Shown here piece after piece: positions 1-5,608 of a DNA stretch of 5,734 nt. The notes under the pieces are model-generated. The model searched no databases, was not told the DNA's origin, and saw only the letters and a list, made by a program, of their open reading frames with translations. Position 1 is the first letter of the stretch. The number at the start of each line of letters is the position of its first letter. The stretch spans positions 1 through 5,734 of the forward strand of contig JAKEHD010000510.1 in assembly GCA_022615215.1 (NCBI GenBank), given 5' to 3'. Source of the DNA: Blastocatellia bacterium. GTDB lineage: Bacteria; Acidobacteriota; Blastocatellia; UBA7656. The position numbers and the translations under genes were made by a program.

Positions 1-75
1 AGGGATTTTCTTTAAAGGAAGATTTTTCCTTATGTTGAGGAACTATAACGCCTTTTCATCTCTTGCGCCCGCTAT

Positions 76-104
76 TTGTTCGCCAATCTGCGACATGGTA
101 TAAG
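76..104 (+). promoter_or_regulatory. Candidate sigma-70-type promoter with extended -10
   Basis: A TGG-TATAAG sequence at 96-104 matches an extended -10 element (TGn plus five of six consensus bases). A weak -35, TTGTTC at 76-81, lies 17 bases upstream. Transcription would start near 111, leaving a leader of about 80 bases before the exchanger-like gene. Assignment rests on consensus matching only; sigma-factor preference of the host is unknown. Confidence 0.4.
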
Positions 105-133
105 CTTTGATTTGCAGTTTTGTACGTCATCCG

Positions 134-149
134 CGCCCTGATCGGGGCG
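134..149 (+). other. Small GC hairpin in the leader of the exchanger-like gene
   Basis: CGCCC (134-138) can pair with GGGCG (145-149) around a six-base loop, TGATCG. It is followed by a short T-run (GAAATTTTTG, 151-160). It sits between the candidate promoter and the start codon, so it could be a weak attenuator or simply chance. The stem is only five to six pairs, so this is tentative. Confidence 0.2.
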
Positions 150-192
150 TGAAATTTTTGACCGGCCTGAAAGGATTCTTTTCGGACTGTGA

Positions 193-1521
193 ATGCTTAA
201 ACTCCCCATCTTCAAATTGATTGCAAAGCCTGTGGCTTCGTTCTTCAACCTCGCTCAGGGAGCGGCCTCTGCCGTGTGGACTTTTCCTTCCATTCTGGGG
301 TCTGCGATGCTGATAGCGTGGGCGGCCGAGGCGGCGCAGTTTCTTGTTTCGCAAGGGCTGGCGCTCGCCATACTCGCGTGGTTACAGACGCTGCCTGAGT
401 TTGCGGTCGAAGCCGTTATAGCATGGCAGGCCGGAGAGGTTGCGCGCACAAGCACGGACCCCGTGCAGGTGCGTCAGGCGACCGCTTTGATGACGGCCAA
501 CTTCACAGGCAGCCTCAGATTGCTCGTCGGTCTCGGCTGGCCCATGATCTACGCGACGGCGGCCATATTCCACCGCAAGCGATACAAGAAGGCGCTTCGA
601 GAGATCAAGCTCGAAAACGAGCACGCCGTCGAGATCATCTTCCTTCTAATATCAATCGCTTACTTCTTCACGGTATGGCTCAAGGGATGGCTCAACTGGA
701 TCGATACGGCCGCGCTCACCGTGATCTATTTCGTCTATCTCTTCTTCCTCAACAAGATTCCCCCGCAGTCGGAAGAGAAGATAGAGGACATGGACCGCAT
801 ACCGCGATATATACTCCGCCAGCGGCGAGCCGCGCGCAATGGCATAATAGGCGGACTCTTCCTGAGCGGCGGGATGATACTCTATTTTACGGCGCACCCG
901 TTTCTCGAAAGCCTGAAGTCGATAGCCGTCGGGCTTGGAATCTCCACATTCGTATTCATTCAATGGGTCGCGCCTTTTCTATCGGAGTTTCCCGAAAAGG
1001 TGTCGGCCTTCAACTGGGCGCGCCGAATAGTCACGGCTCCCATAGCTCTTATGAATATGGTCAGCTCGAACATAAATCAATGGACGATGCTCGTGGCCAT
1101 GCTCCCGATAGCTTACGCCCTTTCGCTCGGTCATCTCGGAACCATAGTCTTCGACTATCACCAGCAGGTAGAGATACTGCTGACCATAGGACAGTCGCTG
1201 CTCGGCGCTTTGCTGCTTGCGAACATGCGATTCTCCTGGTGGGAAGCGGCGGTGCTTTTCATGCTTTGGGTCGTGCAGTTCGTGCTTTCAGGTTTCGAAA
1301 AACCGCTCGACCTGTCGATACCTCATAACAGCCTCGCGCTTCAACTGTCCGCGCTGCTTTCAGTCGGGGCCGAGCATATAGAGCTTTTCGCCCAGCGCGG
1401 CAAGGAGGTCATAACAGCCCTGTATTTTATATGGGCCGCAGGGCTGGTAGCGGTGGCTGTCAAGCGCCGAGGCTTTGAGGCATTCACACTATTTCCTCGC
1501 TTGATGCGGGAGCACTGGTAA
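193..1521 (+). CDS. Divergent sodium/calcium exchanger-like membrane protein
   Basis: This 442-residue polytopic membrane protein has about ten hydrophobic segments and looks like a member of the cation/Ca2+ exchanger superfamily, which swaps Ca2+ or similar cations for Na+ or H+ across the inner membrane. Both halves carry a recognisable alpha-repeat. In the first, T66-L67-P68-E69 is the counterpart of the TSLPE motif and N103-F-T-G-S107 of the G-N-x-x-G-S-N motif. In the second, S264-E265-F-P-E268-K and N288-M-V-S-S-N293-I-N match the same two motifs. A charged cytoplasmic stretch near residues 195-215 separates the halves. The start is well bounded: a TGA at 190-192 lies immediately upstream in frame. 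The ribosome-binding site is poor, the nearest AAGGA (171-175) being 17 bases away. The universal-stress gene follows 28 bases downstream, probably in one transcript. Isoleucine is very often coded by ATA. Family membership is fairly secure, but ion specificity cannot be read. Confidence 0.85.
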   Translation: MLKLPIFKLIAKPVASFFNLAQGAASAVWTFPSILGSAMLIAWAAEAAQFLVSQGLALAILAWLQTLPEFAVEAVIAWQAGEVARTSTDPVQVRQATALMTANFTGSLRLLVGLGWPMIYATAAIFHRKRYKKALREIKLENEHAVEIIFLLISIAYFFTVWLKGWLNWIDTAALTVIYFVYLFFLNKIPPQSEEKIEDMDRIPRYILRQRRAARNGIIGGLFLSGGMILYFTAHPFLESLKSIAVGLGISTFVFIQWVAPFLSEFPEKVSAFNWARRIVTAPIALMNMVSSNINQWTMLVAMLPIAYALSLGHLGTIVFDYHQQVEILLTIGQSLLGALLLANMRFSWWEAAVLFMLWVVQFVLSGFEKPLDLSIPHNSLALQLSALLSVGAEHIELFAQRGKEVITALYFIWAAGLVAVAVKRRGFEAFTLFPRLMREHW

Positions 1522-1536
1522 GAGCAGAGTTCGTGC

Positions 1537-1543
1537 GAGGAGG
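1537..1543 (+). promoter_or_regulatory. Strong ribosome-binding site of the Usp gene
   Basis: GAGGAGG lies six bases before the ATG at 1550, a near-perfect Shine-Dalgarno. It fixes the start codon of the stress protein and implies efficient translation. Confidence 0.85.
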
Positions 1544-1549
1544 CAAGCC

Positions 1550-2017
1550 ATGAAGATTGAAAACATTCTGGTGCCGACCGATTTCAGCGAAAACGCCCAG
1601 CGCGCATTTGAGAAAGCCTGCTCGATGGCCCGGCAACTCGGCGCGACTCTTCACGTGCTGCACGTCCGGGACGAGAGCGCGTTGAGGACTGCCGTCAAGG
1701 AGGGATTGCTCGGAGCCGACTCTACGGACGAAGAATTGCAACGGGCCGTAGAGCAATTGATCGAGCAGAGGTTCTCAAGCGTGTGCGCGGGGCTTGATCG
1801 TGCGGGACTCCCGCTCAAACAGGTCTCGCGCCGGGGCGACCCTAAAGCCGTCATAGTCGATTATGCCGAGGAGATTGCGGCCGACATCATCGTGATGGGC
1901 ACACACGGGACCGGTTTGATGGAGAAGATAAGGAGCGCCATGATGGGCGCTATAGCCGAAAGCGTCATCAGAAAATCGCCCTGCCCGGTCCTTCTTGTGA
2001 GGGTCGATCACGAATGA
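1550..2017 (+). CDS. Universal stress protein, UspA family
   Basis: This is a 155-residue single-domain universal stress protein, a cytoplasmic Rossmann-like alpha/beta fold that usually dimerises and often binds ATP. Family marks are the opening strand I-L-V-P-T-D (residues 6-11), the central R-G-D-P segment before the A-A-D-I-I-V-M strand, and the C-terminal G117-T-H-G120 loop followed by G133-A134 and the closing S-P-C-P-V-L-L-V strand (143-150). The nucleotide loop in ATP-binding members is G-x2-G-x9-G-S/T. Here the second spacer is twelve residues and the final pair is Gly-Ala, so ATP binding is uncertain. Length is normal for the family. It follows the exchanger-like gene by 28 bases, which fits known pairings of Usp domains with ion transporters. 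It probably shares that gene's promoter. The convergent YkgJ-type gene ends 28 bases beyond its stop. Confidence 0.92.
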   Translation: MKIENILVPTDFSENAQRAFEKACSMARQLGATLHVLHVRDESALRTAVKEGLLGADSTDEELQRAVEQLIEQRFSSVCAGLDRAGLPLKQVSRRGDPKAVIVDYAEEIAADIIVMGTHGTGLMEKIRSAMMGAIAESVIRKSPCPVLLVRVDHE

Positions 2018-2045
2018 TTTAGGAGACGGGAAGGCGCGCGCTGAA

Positions 2046-2612
2046 TCAATCTCCGCTGTCTGCGGCTTCTTTCAACTTTCGCTTTGCGAGTTGCTGGCGC
2101 ACGCCCTGAGCGTAGAGCTTTGCGAAATCGAGGATGGAGAGTTTCTGCGGCGCGCCTTCGTAATAGAATGTGCAGGCATTGCCGATTTCGCGTTGCAGCA
2201 ACTTCAAATCCATCGGGTCTAGCGGGAACTTCAAACACGCCGATGGCGCGTGCGGAGTCGTGTAGATGGAGCAGCGCGTATTGTAAGGGCCTTCGTCCAC
2301 GAAGAAAGGGCATTGAAACTGTATCTTGCAGCAAAGGCCGCAGCGGTTGCACTCGCCGTGTTGATACGCCTTATAGCGATAGACGAGATTGTCGGGCAGG
2401 ATATTGGCCAGAAGCTGGCGGCGCAACGCAGCCCATGTGTGAAGTGAAAAGGGGGCGCGCACGACTTTCTTCGCTACGGCTCTGGTCATCTGCCAGTACA
2501 TCCACCGGCGCGACGGCACTTCGGGGGGAAGGTCCGGGTCTTTGGTTCCCTGTGAAATTATATTGTTGAAAACGTGAAGAACTCGGCCGCCCTGTTGCTT
2601 CTCTTGTGTCAT
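2046..2612 (-). CDS. CxxCxxCC-type (YkgJ family) metal-binding protein
   Basis: This 188-residue soluble protein contains the Cys cluster of the YkgJ/UPF0153 family, predicted to chelate zinc or an iron-sulfur centre; the biochemical role is not established. The cluster is C88-N-R-C91-G-L-C94-C95, followed by C101, C114 in a R-C-S-I-Y segment, and C126 in A-C-L-K-F-P. These are the conserved positions of the family. The first 85 residues are basic and proline-bearing with no recognisable domain, and the C-terminal tail is Lys/Arg-rich. I chose the ATG at 2612. A TTG one codon earlier (2615) is equally possible, because AAAGGA on the minus strand (2622-2627) lies nine bases from the ATG and six from the TTG. 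It is transcribed towards the Usp gene with no clear terminator between them. A palindrome overlaps its upstream region. Confidence 0.85.
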   Translation of the reverse strand: MTQEKQQGGRVLHVFNNIISQGTKDPDLPPEVPSRRWMYWQMTRAVAKKVVRAPFSLHTWAALRRQLLANILPDNLVYRYKAYQHGECNRCGLCCKIQFQCPFFVDEGPYNTRCSIYTTPHAPSACLKFPLDPMDLKLLQREIGNACTFYYEGAPQKLSILDFAKLYAQGVRQQLAKRKLKEAADSGD

Positions 2613-2625
2613 CAATATCAGTCCT

Positions 2626-2638
2626 TTGGTTGAACCAA
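2626..2638. promoter_or_regulatory. 13-base palindrome next to the YkgJ-type start
   Basis: TTGGTT-G-AACCAA is a perfect dyad with a single central base. It abuts and slightly overlaps the AAAGGA ribosome-binding site of the minus-strand gene. It could be an operator for a dimeric repressor, or form a five-pair hairpin that affects ribosome access. A short palindrome can arise by chance, so confidence is low. Confidence 0.25.
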
Positions 2639-3024
2639 GCGGATTGCCGTTGAGTGTATGGTAGCCTAAGCGACGTATTACTTATGAGCGCAAAGAAGGA
2701 TATTGTTCCAGGTCGTGGTATTACCCCATCTCGCCATCGCTTTTAATTTGTCAATCAAGCCTGAGCGGTGTGTCATCACACTCCAGTAAGTCATCCCCAT
2801 CCTCTACCCGCAACTGAAAACCGCTACAAGCTCACTGCGTATCGCGCAAAGCCTCTACATCCGGCAAATCGTGCGATCGGAAGCTGCAAATGAAACAGGG
2901 CAGCGGAGTCATACTACCATCTTGACTGCTGACAGAGCAAACGGCGTTCGGTTATGACACGGAGTCCTCAAACCTGAGAGAGGAGATGGAGATTGGTTTG
3001 TCGCTTTTGTAATCGAAACGAGGT
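2639..3024. other. Intergenic stretch without a convincing gene
   Basis: I see no long reading frame, RNA gene or strong terminator here. The only coding hints are a 38-codon minus-strand frame (2678-2794, with a GAGG before its ATG) and a 20-codon plus-strand frame (2684-2746). Neither resembles a known protein. A five-pair GTGTG/CACAC dyad at 2768-2781 is too small to interpret. The stretch may hold promoters for the two flanking divergent genes or be decayed DNA. Confidence 0.5.
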
Positions 3025-3053
3025 TTGATTTATCAGAGCGGCAGAGATATGCT
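3025..3053 (+). promoter_or_regulatory. Candidate promoter of the double-Cys-cluster protein
   Basis: TTGATT (3025-3030) and TATGCT (3048-3053) are separated by 17 bases, and each matches four of six consensus positions. Transcription would begin near 3060, which leaves a more reasonable leader for a start at 3089 than at 3074. Weak matches make this tentative. Confidence 0.3.
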
Positions 3054-3088
3054 GAGGCTGTGCGCGCTACGTCATGGGGGTTCGATTG

Positions 3089-3499
3089 ATGCTAAGGGCA
3101 AGGTTCTGTTCCGGCTGCGGAGAGGAGTTGAATGCGAAGCGCGCGAGCTTACGGCCTTTTCGGGCGTTTTGCGCTCATTGCGCGCCCGATTTTCGTCGCG
3201 CTCGTCGCCTGCTAATTGCGGCCTTCGTCTTGCTCGTGGCGGGCGCATTCGTTCTGGGCCGCTACAGCAGCCCGCCGACGCCTTTCTACTTCATCGGCAC
3301 TCCGGTCGATCCTCATCCAAACGATACGCAATCCTCGACAGCAGGCGAGAACAAAGCGCAACCCCAACAGCAACCACCCGCCTCAACGACCGCTGTTGAA
3401 ACCTTGTGCGGCGCGCCGACGAAATCAGGCCGCCCCTGCCGACGAAAAGTGCGGGGCGGAGGTTACTGCTATCAACACCGAGACAAGTCAAAGCAGTAG
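3089..3499 (+). CDS. Small membrane protein with N-terminal zinc ribbon and C-terminal Cys/His motif
   Basis: Numbered from the ATG at 3089, this 136-residue protein has three parts. First is a half-sized zinc ribbon: C7-S-G-C10 and C28-A-H-C31. Next is one transmembrane helix, about residues 41-57, preceded by a cluster of arginines that should keep the zinc ribbon in the cytoplasm. Last, after a Pro/Gln/Thr-rich linker (about 77-103), comes a compact motif with evenly spaced ligands C107, C117, C127 and H130, in the pattern C-G-A-x-T-K-x-G-x-P-C-x-R...Y-C-x-x-H. I recall such a tail motif in unrelated bacterial proteins as a domain of unknown function. If the topology is right, the tail lies outside the cytoplasm. 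An in-frame ATG at 3074 would add five residues. I prefer 3089 because GGGGGT (3076-3081) lies seven bases before it. Function is unknown; the gene stands alone. Confidence 0.7.
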   Translation: MLRARFCSGCGEELNAKRASLRPFRAFCAHCAPDFRRARRLLIAAFVLLVAGAFVLGRYSSPPTPFYFIGTPVDPHPNDTQSSTAGENKAQPQQQPPASTTAVETLCGAPTKSGRPCRRKVRGGGYCYQHRDKSKQ

Positions 3500-3539
3500 G
3501 CCGCAGCATATTTTCAAGATAATCAGCAATTGTGCAAGC

Positions 3540-3555
3540 CGAGCGTAGTCGCTCG
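3540..3555 (+). terminator. Possible weak hairpin downstream of the Cys-cluster gene
   Basis: CGAGCG (3540-3545) can pair with CGCTCG (3550-3555) around a TAGT loop, about 40 bases after the stop. There is no following T-run, so it is not a standard intrinsic terminator. It may only slow or protect the transcript end. Confidence 0.2.
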
Positions 3556-3629
3556 TCGCACGCTCAAAGTGCGCTCCCAGGTACTTTGCGACTGCCATGT
3601 TCAGTTAGGCAGGTTCTTATGCTTTGGCG

Positions 3630-3635
3630 TATAAT
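3630..3635 (+). promoter_or_regulatory. Consensus -10 box of hicBA
   Basis: A perfect TATAAT lies at 3630-3635. The -35 region is poor: TTAGGC at 3605-3610 with a 19-base spacer is the best I find. Transcription from here would start near 3642, downstream of the in-frame TTG at 3624. That argues against the TTG as the hicB start and supports the ATG at 3669. Confidence 0.5.
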
Positions 3636-3668
3636 GTTGCTCGAATTCCTGAACAGCAGGGTAGAGCC

Positions 3669-3875
3669 ATGAATTTCACAATTGAAATCGAACAGGAAGA
3701 TGACGGCCGTTGGATGGCTGAAGTGGTTGACCTCCCAGGAGTCATGGTCTACGGACAATCTCGTGAAGAAGCGCTGGCTCGCGTTCAAGCGTTGGCTTTG
3801 CGGGTAGTTGCTGACCGAATCGAGCACGGAGAAACTGCGCCCGAGATGGTCAGCCTTTCATTTGTAGACGCATGA
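3669..3875 (+). CDS. hicB: HicB-family antitoxin, short form
   Basis: This 68-residue protein is a HicB antitoxin, the partner that binds and neutralises the HicA mRNA-cleaving toxin. It shows the partial RNase-H-like HicB fold: the opening strand F3-T-I-E-I-E, the D-D-G-R-W-M-A-E turn (11-18), then D21-L-P-G24-V and the E-E-A-L helix (33-36) and following amphipathic helix. It ends with the strand M-V-S-L-S-F. It lacks the C-terminal helix-turn-helix or ribbon-helix-helix domain seen in longer HicB proteins, so repression of its own promoter would need another route. The ATG at 3669 has AGGG (3658-3661) seven bases upstream and lies after the TATAAT box; a TTG at 3624 would precede the promoter and is unlikely. 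The stop overlaps the hicA start as ATGA. The order antitoxin-then-toxin is the reverse of the E. coli hicAB order. Confidence 0.88.
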   Translation: MNFTIEIEQEDDGRWMAEVVDLPGVMVYGQSREEALARVQALALRVVADRIEHGETAPEMVSLSFVDA

Positions 3876-4084
3876 GCCAATGGCGAACAACGAAAGCGAA
3901 GCGAGTTTTGGCCGCTCTTCTTCGTATAGGATGGAGCATCAAGCGCCGCTCAGGATCACACCGCACACTTTCACGTATCGGTTGGCCGGATTTTGTGTTT
4001 GCATTCCACGACAATGAAGAGATAGGCCCAAAGATGCTGGCGCGAATATCGAAGCGAACAGGATTAAAACCGGAAGATTTATAG
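3872..4084 (+). CDS. hicA: HicA-family mRNA interferase toxin
   Basis: This 70-residue toxin has the small double-stranded-RNA-binding-like fold of HicA, which cleaves mRNA and halts growth when the antitoxin is lost. The helix K8-A-K-R-V-L-A-A-L-L, the G20-W segment, and the G28-S-H30-R turn carrying the catalytic histidine are all present. So are the closing strand F41-V-F-A-F-H and the helix beginning I51-G with L-x-R-I-x-K-x-T-G-L-K (56-66). Length is typical and the ORF looks intact, so the toxin should be active. It begins within the hicB stop (ATGA, 3872-3875), which implies translational coupling that keeps antitoxin production ahead of the toxin. Such pairs are often horizontally mobile and act in stress response or plasmid and phage maintenance. 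No mobile element borders this pair directly. Confidence 0.9.
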   Translation: MSQWRTTKAKRVLAALLRIGWSIKRRSGSHRTLSRIGWPDFVFAFHDNEEIGPKMLARISKRTGLKPEDL

Positions 4085-4159
4085 AGGCTACGCATCTTTG
4101 CCTGGCAAATGGATGGAATCGACTCGCTTTCACTCGCAGCTTCGCCGCAACAGTGGCCC

Positions 4160-4175
4160 GCCGGAATGATTCGGC
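4160..4175 (+). terminator. Weak hairpin downstream of hicA
   Basis: GCCGGA (4160-4165) can pair with TTCGGC (4170-4175), with one G-T pair and a four-base loop, about 75 bases after the hicA stop. It lacks a T-run, so any terminator role is uncertain. The remaining bases between hicA and the next gene hold nothing else I can identify. Confidence 0.2.
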
Positions 4176-4222
4176 CTGAAACCTCATTGCCGACAACTGC
4201 CTGCTGTTTTACGCCTGTTGGT

Positions 4223-4252
4223 TTGTAGGCGCGGGGCGGCTTGCGCTATGAT
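4223..4252 (+). promoter_or_regulatory. Candidate promoter of the YbhN-type gene
   Basis: TATGAT (4247-4252, five of six consensus bases) is preceded by TTGTAG (4223-4228) with an 18-base spacer. Transcription would start near 4260. That would rule out the in-frame starts at 4218 (TTG) and 4248 (ATG) and leave 4302 or 4353. Confidence 0.3.
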
Positions 4253-4352
4253 TGACCCTCAGAGGGGGGCCGAACTCCCATCAGGCTCGCCACAGCGGAC
4301 AATGACCGAAACTTCAGGGCTTCTCTTTTTTGACGCGGGTCGTTGTTCTGTC

Positions 4353-5399
4353 ATGAAAAAGTCTACCTTCAAGAAGCTGCAAATCGCGTCGCTCGCAGCG
4401 GGGCTTGCGCTCTTTGTTTACCTGGTCTATCAGACAGGCATCTCGACGCTCGCCCAATATATGGGAATGATGGGGTGGGGGGCGGGAGTGATACTTGCTC
4501 TGTCAGCAGTGCGCAATTGCGCGCGGGCAGGCTCATGGTATTTTTCGATAGAACCCGAACATCGCCGTCTTGGTTTCTGGACGATTCTAAACGTTATGCT
4601 TGCGGGCGAGGCGATCAAATATCTGACCGCTACGGGACCGTTCCTGAGCGAACCGGCCAAGGCCGCGATAGTGCGACGACAGGTGCCTTTGCTCTACGGG
4701 GTCTCTTCGGTAGTCGTAGAGAACCTTGTCTACTATCTGTCGGTATTGATGCTGATGCTTGCGGGGATGCCCGCGCTCGCCTGGCTTCCGCAGGTACACG
4801 ATGGTTTGAAAACAGCAGGATACATAGTCGCCGCCGTGATAATCCTTTCACTTGCGGGCGGGGGACTGGCGATGCGCCGTCGCTGGTACGTGTTGAGCTC
4901 ATTGCTTGAACGGCTCGGCCGTCGTGCCGCAAACCGACGAGAGCGATTCGAGGCGATAGCCTCTCGCACGCGCTCGCTCGAAGAGAACGTCTACTCGTTT
5001 TATGAGCGGCGGCGCGGCGTGTTTTATTTTATACTCGCGCTCAACCTGTCGGCGCACCTCATCAACGTGGTCGAGGTTTATGTGTTACTCGCGCTCATGC
5101 GATTGCCCGCCTCTATTCAGGCAGGATTTGTGATCGAAGCGGTCACGAAGATAATCAATATGGCCTTCTTCTTCGTGCCTGCGAGAGCAGGGGTCTACGA
5201 GAGCGGAAACGCGCTTGTTCTGGGCGCGCTCGGAATGGGCGCAGGCGCGGGGGTCGCGCTCGCCATAATTCGCAAACTCAGGGCGTTCGTCTGGGCAGGC
5301 TATGGGCTGGTTGTTATCGCATTCATAACCATGAGAGATAAGGGCGCGGGCCGCGGACACGCCGACGCAACGAGCGGCGAAGAGAGCGCCGCCGAGTGA
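4353..5399 (+). CDS. YbhN/LPG-synthase-type polytopic membrane protein
   Basis: From the ATG at 4353 this is a 348-residue integral membrane protein of the lysylphosphatidylglycerol-synthase transmembrane family (UPF0104/YbhN, HpnL-like), a flippase-like domain associated with lipid or hopanoid handling. No catalytic aminoacyl-transfer domain is attached, so it is not a complete lipid-lysinylating enzyme. Family-like segments are the T94-G-P-F-L-S-E100-P-A-K stretch, where members carry a G-x-x-x-G-E motif, and the late P-A-R-A-G-V-Y-E-S-G segment, which corresponds to the family's P-x-G-x-G-x-x-E motif. About seven to eight hydrophobic helices are visible; a charged Arg/Glu-rich loop (about residues 185-220) precedes the second half. 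The start is chosen for the typical M-K-K-S-T-F-K-K basic leader before the first helix. In-frame starts at 4302, 4248 and 4218 exist, none with a good ribosome-binding site. The acidic tail is followed at once by a repeat element. It shares the ATA-rich isoleucine usage of the exchanger-like gene. Confidence 0.82.
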   Translation: MKKSTFKKLQIASLAAGLALFVYLVYQTGISTLAQYMGMMGWGAGVILALSAVRNCARAGSWYFSIEPEHRRLGFWTILNVMLAGEAIKYLTATGPFLSEPAKAAIVRRQVPLLYGVSSVVVENLVYYLSVLMLMLAGMPALAWLPQVHDGLKTAGYIVAAVIILSLAGGGLAMRRRWYVLSSLLERLGRRAANRRERFEAIASRTRSLEENVYSFYERRRGVFYFILALNLSAHLINVVEVYVLLALMRLPASIQAGFVIEAVTKIINMAFFFVPARAGVYESGNALVLGALGMGAGAGVALAIIRKLRAFVWAGYGLVVIAFITMRDKGAGRGHADATSGEESAAE

Positions 5400-5545
5400 T
5401 CGGAACTGGATGTATGTGTTCAGACAAGCAAAAAAACTCACCACAGAGACACCGCAGAACACAGAGAGTTGATTCTCATTTTCTCCGTGTCTCCGTGTCT
5501 CCGTGGTGAAATCCTATTCTTATTCTGAACACTCGGAACTGGATG
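5400..5545. mobile_element. MITE-like nested repeat with 13-base flanking direct repeats
   Basis: The perfect direct repeat TCGGAACTGGATG occurs at 5400-5412 and 5533-5545. Just inside it, GTGTTCAGA (5416-5424) is inverted as TCTGAACAC (5524-5532), also perfectly. Inside that are 14-15 unmatched bases on each side and then the long imperfect inverted repeat described separately. The symmetry suggests a non-autonomous element of about 120 bases with terminal inverted repeats and a target-site duplication. It begins one base after the stop codon of the YbhN-type gene. No transposase is present. A 13-base duplication is longer than most insertion sequences make, so recombination or a repeat-family structure is an alternative. 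Confidence 0.5.
5439..5508. repeat. CACCAC...GTGGTG dispersed-type imperfect inverted repeat
   Basis: The left arm, 5439-5468, starts CACCACAGAGACAC. The right arm, 5479-5508, ends GTGTCTCCGTGGTG. They pair over most of their 30 bases with a few mismatches and two bulges, around a loop of about ten bases. The right arm contains three perfect tandem copies of TCTCCGTG (5482-5505), while the left arm is degenerate. Sequences of this purine-rich/pyrimidine-rich kind are, as I recall, common dispersed intergenic repeats in environmental bacteria. As RNA it would form a long hairpin after the YbhN-type gene and might end or stabilise its transcript. Confidence 0.75.
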
Positions 5546-5571
5546 AAGAACTTGTTAAGTCTTCGGCAATA

Positions 5572-5608
5572 GGTGAAAATCGGTGACGGGTGATTTTCAG
5601 TTCACCCG
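5572..5608 (+). other. Overlapping alternative hairpins before the putative omega RNA
   Basis: Three mutually exclusive pairings are possible: TGAAAATC (5574-5581) with GATTTTCA (5592-5599); CGGGTGA (5587-5593) with TCACCCG (5602-5608); and GGTGAA (5572-5577) with TTCACC (5601-5606). This density of competing stems resembles the structured left ends of IS200/IS605-like elements. The exact element boundary, and hence any guide segment, cannot be fixed from this sequence alone. Confidence 0.35.

Noticed and set aside
15..31. AAGGAA/TTCCTT hairpin as a terminator of an upstream gene
   Set aside because: Only six AT-rich pairs and no following T-run; too weak to call.
2..103. Open frame from the left edge (plus strand) ending TAA at 101-103, as the tail of an upstream gene
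   Set aside because: Its translation shows no recognisable protein character and it runs through the candidate promoter; open length is short enough for chance.
423..1328. Long alternative plus-strand frame inside the exchanger-like gene
   Set aside because: Low-complexity Arg/His/Gly-rich translation typical of an off-frame reading of a GC-rich gene; the overlapping frame has clear family motifs and membrane helices.
2084..2569. Plus-strand frame opposite the YkgJ-type gene
   Set aside because: Arg-rich shadow with no domain; the minus strand carries the conserved Cys cluster.
2684..2746. 20-codon plus-strand frame in the intergenic region
   Set aside because: No ribosome-binding site and no recognisable similarity; too short to support.
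3025..3399. Overlapping plus-strand frame in place of the double-Cys-cluster protein
   Set aside because: Arg/Ser-rich with no motif; the other frame has two Cys clusters, a membrane helix and a better start.
4218..4352. N-terminal extension of the YbhN-type protein from TTG 4218
   Set aside because: The added 45 residues have no membrane or domain character, the TTG has no ribosome-binding site, and a candidate promoter lies within the extension.
5439..5508. CRISPR array, suggested by the repeated TCTCCGTG units
   Set aside because: Units are 8 bases in direct tandem with no spacers; the structure is an inverted repeat, not a repeat-spacer array.
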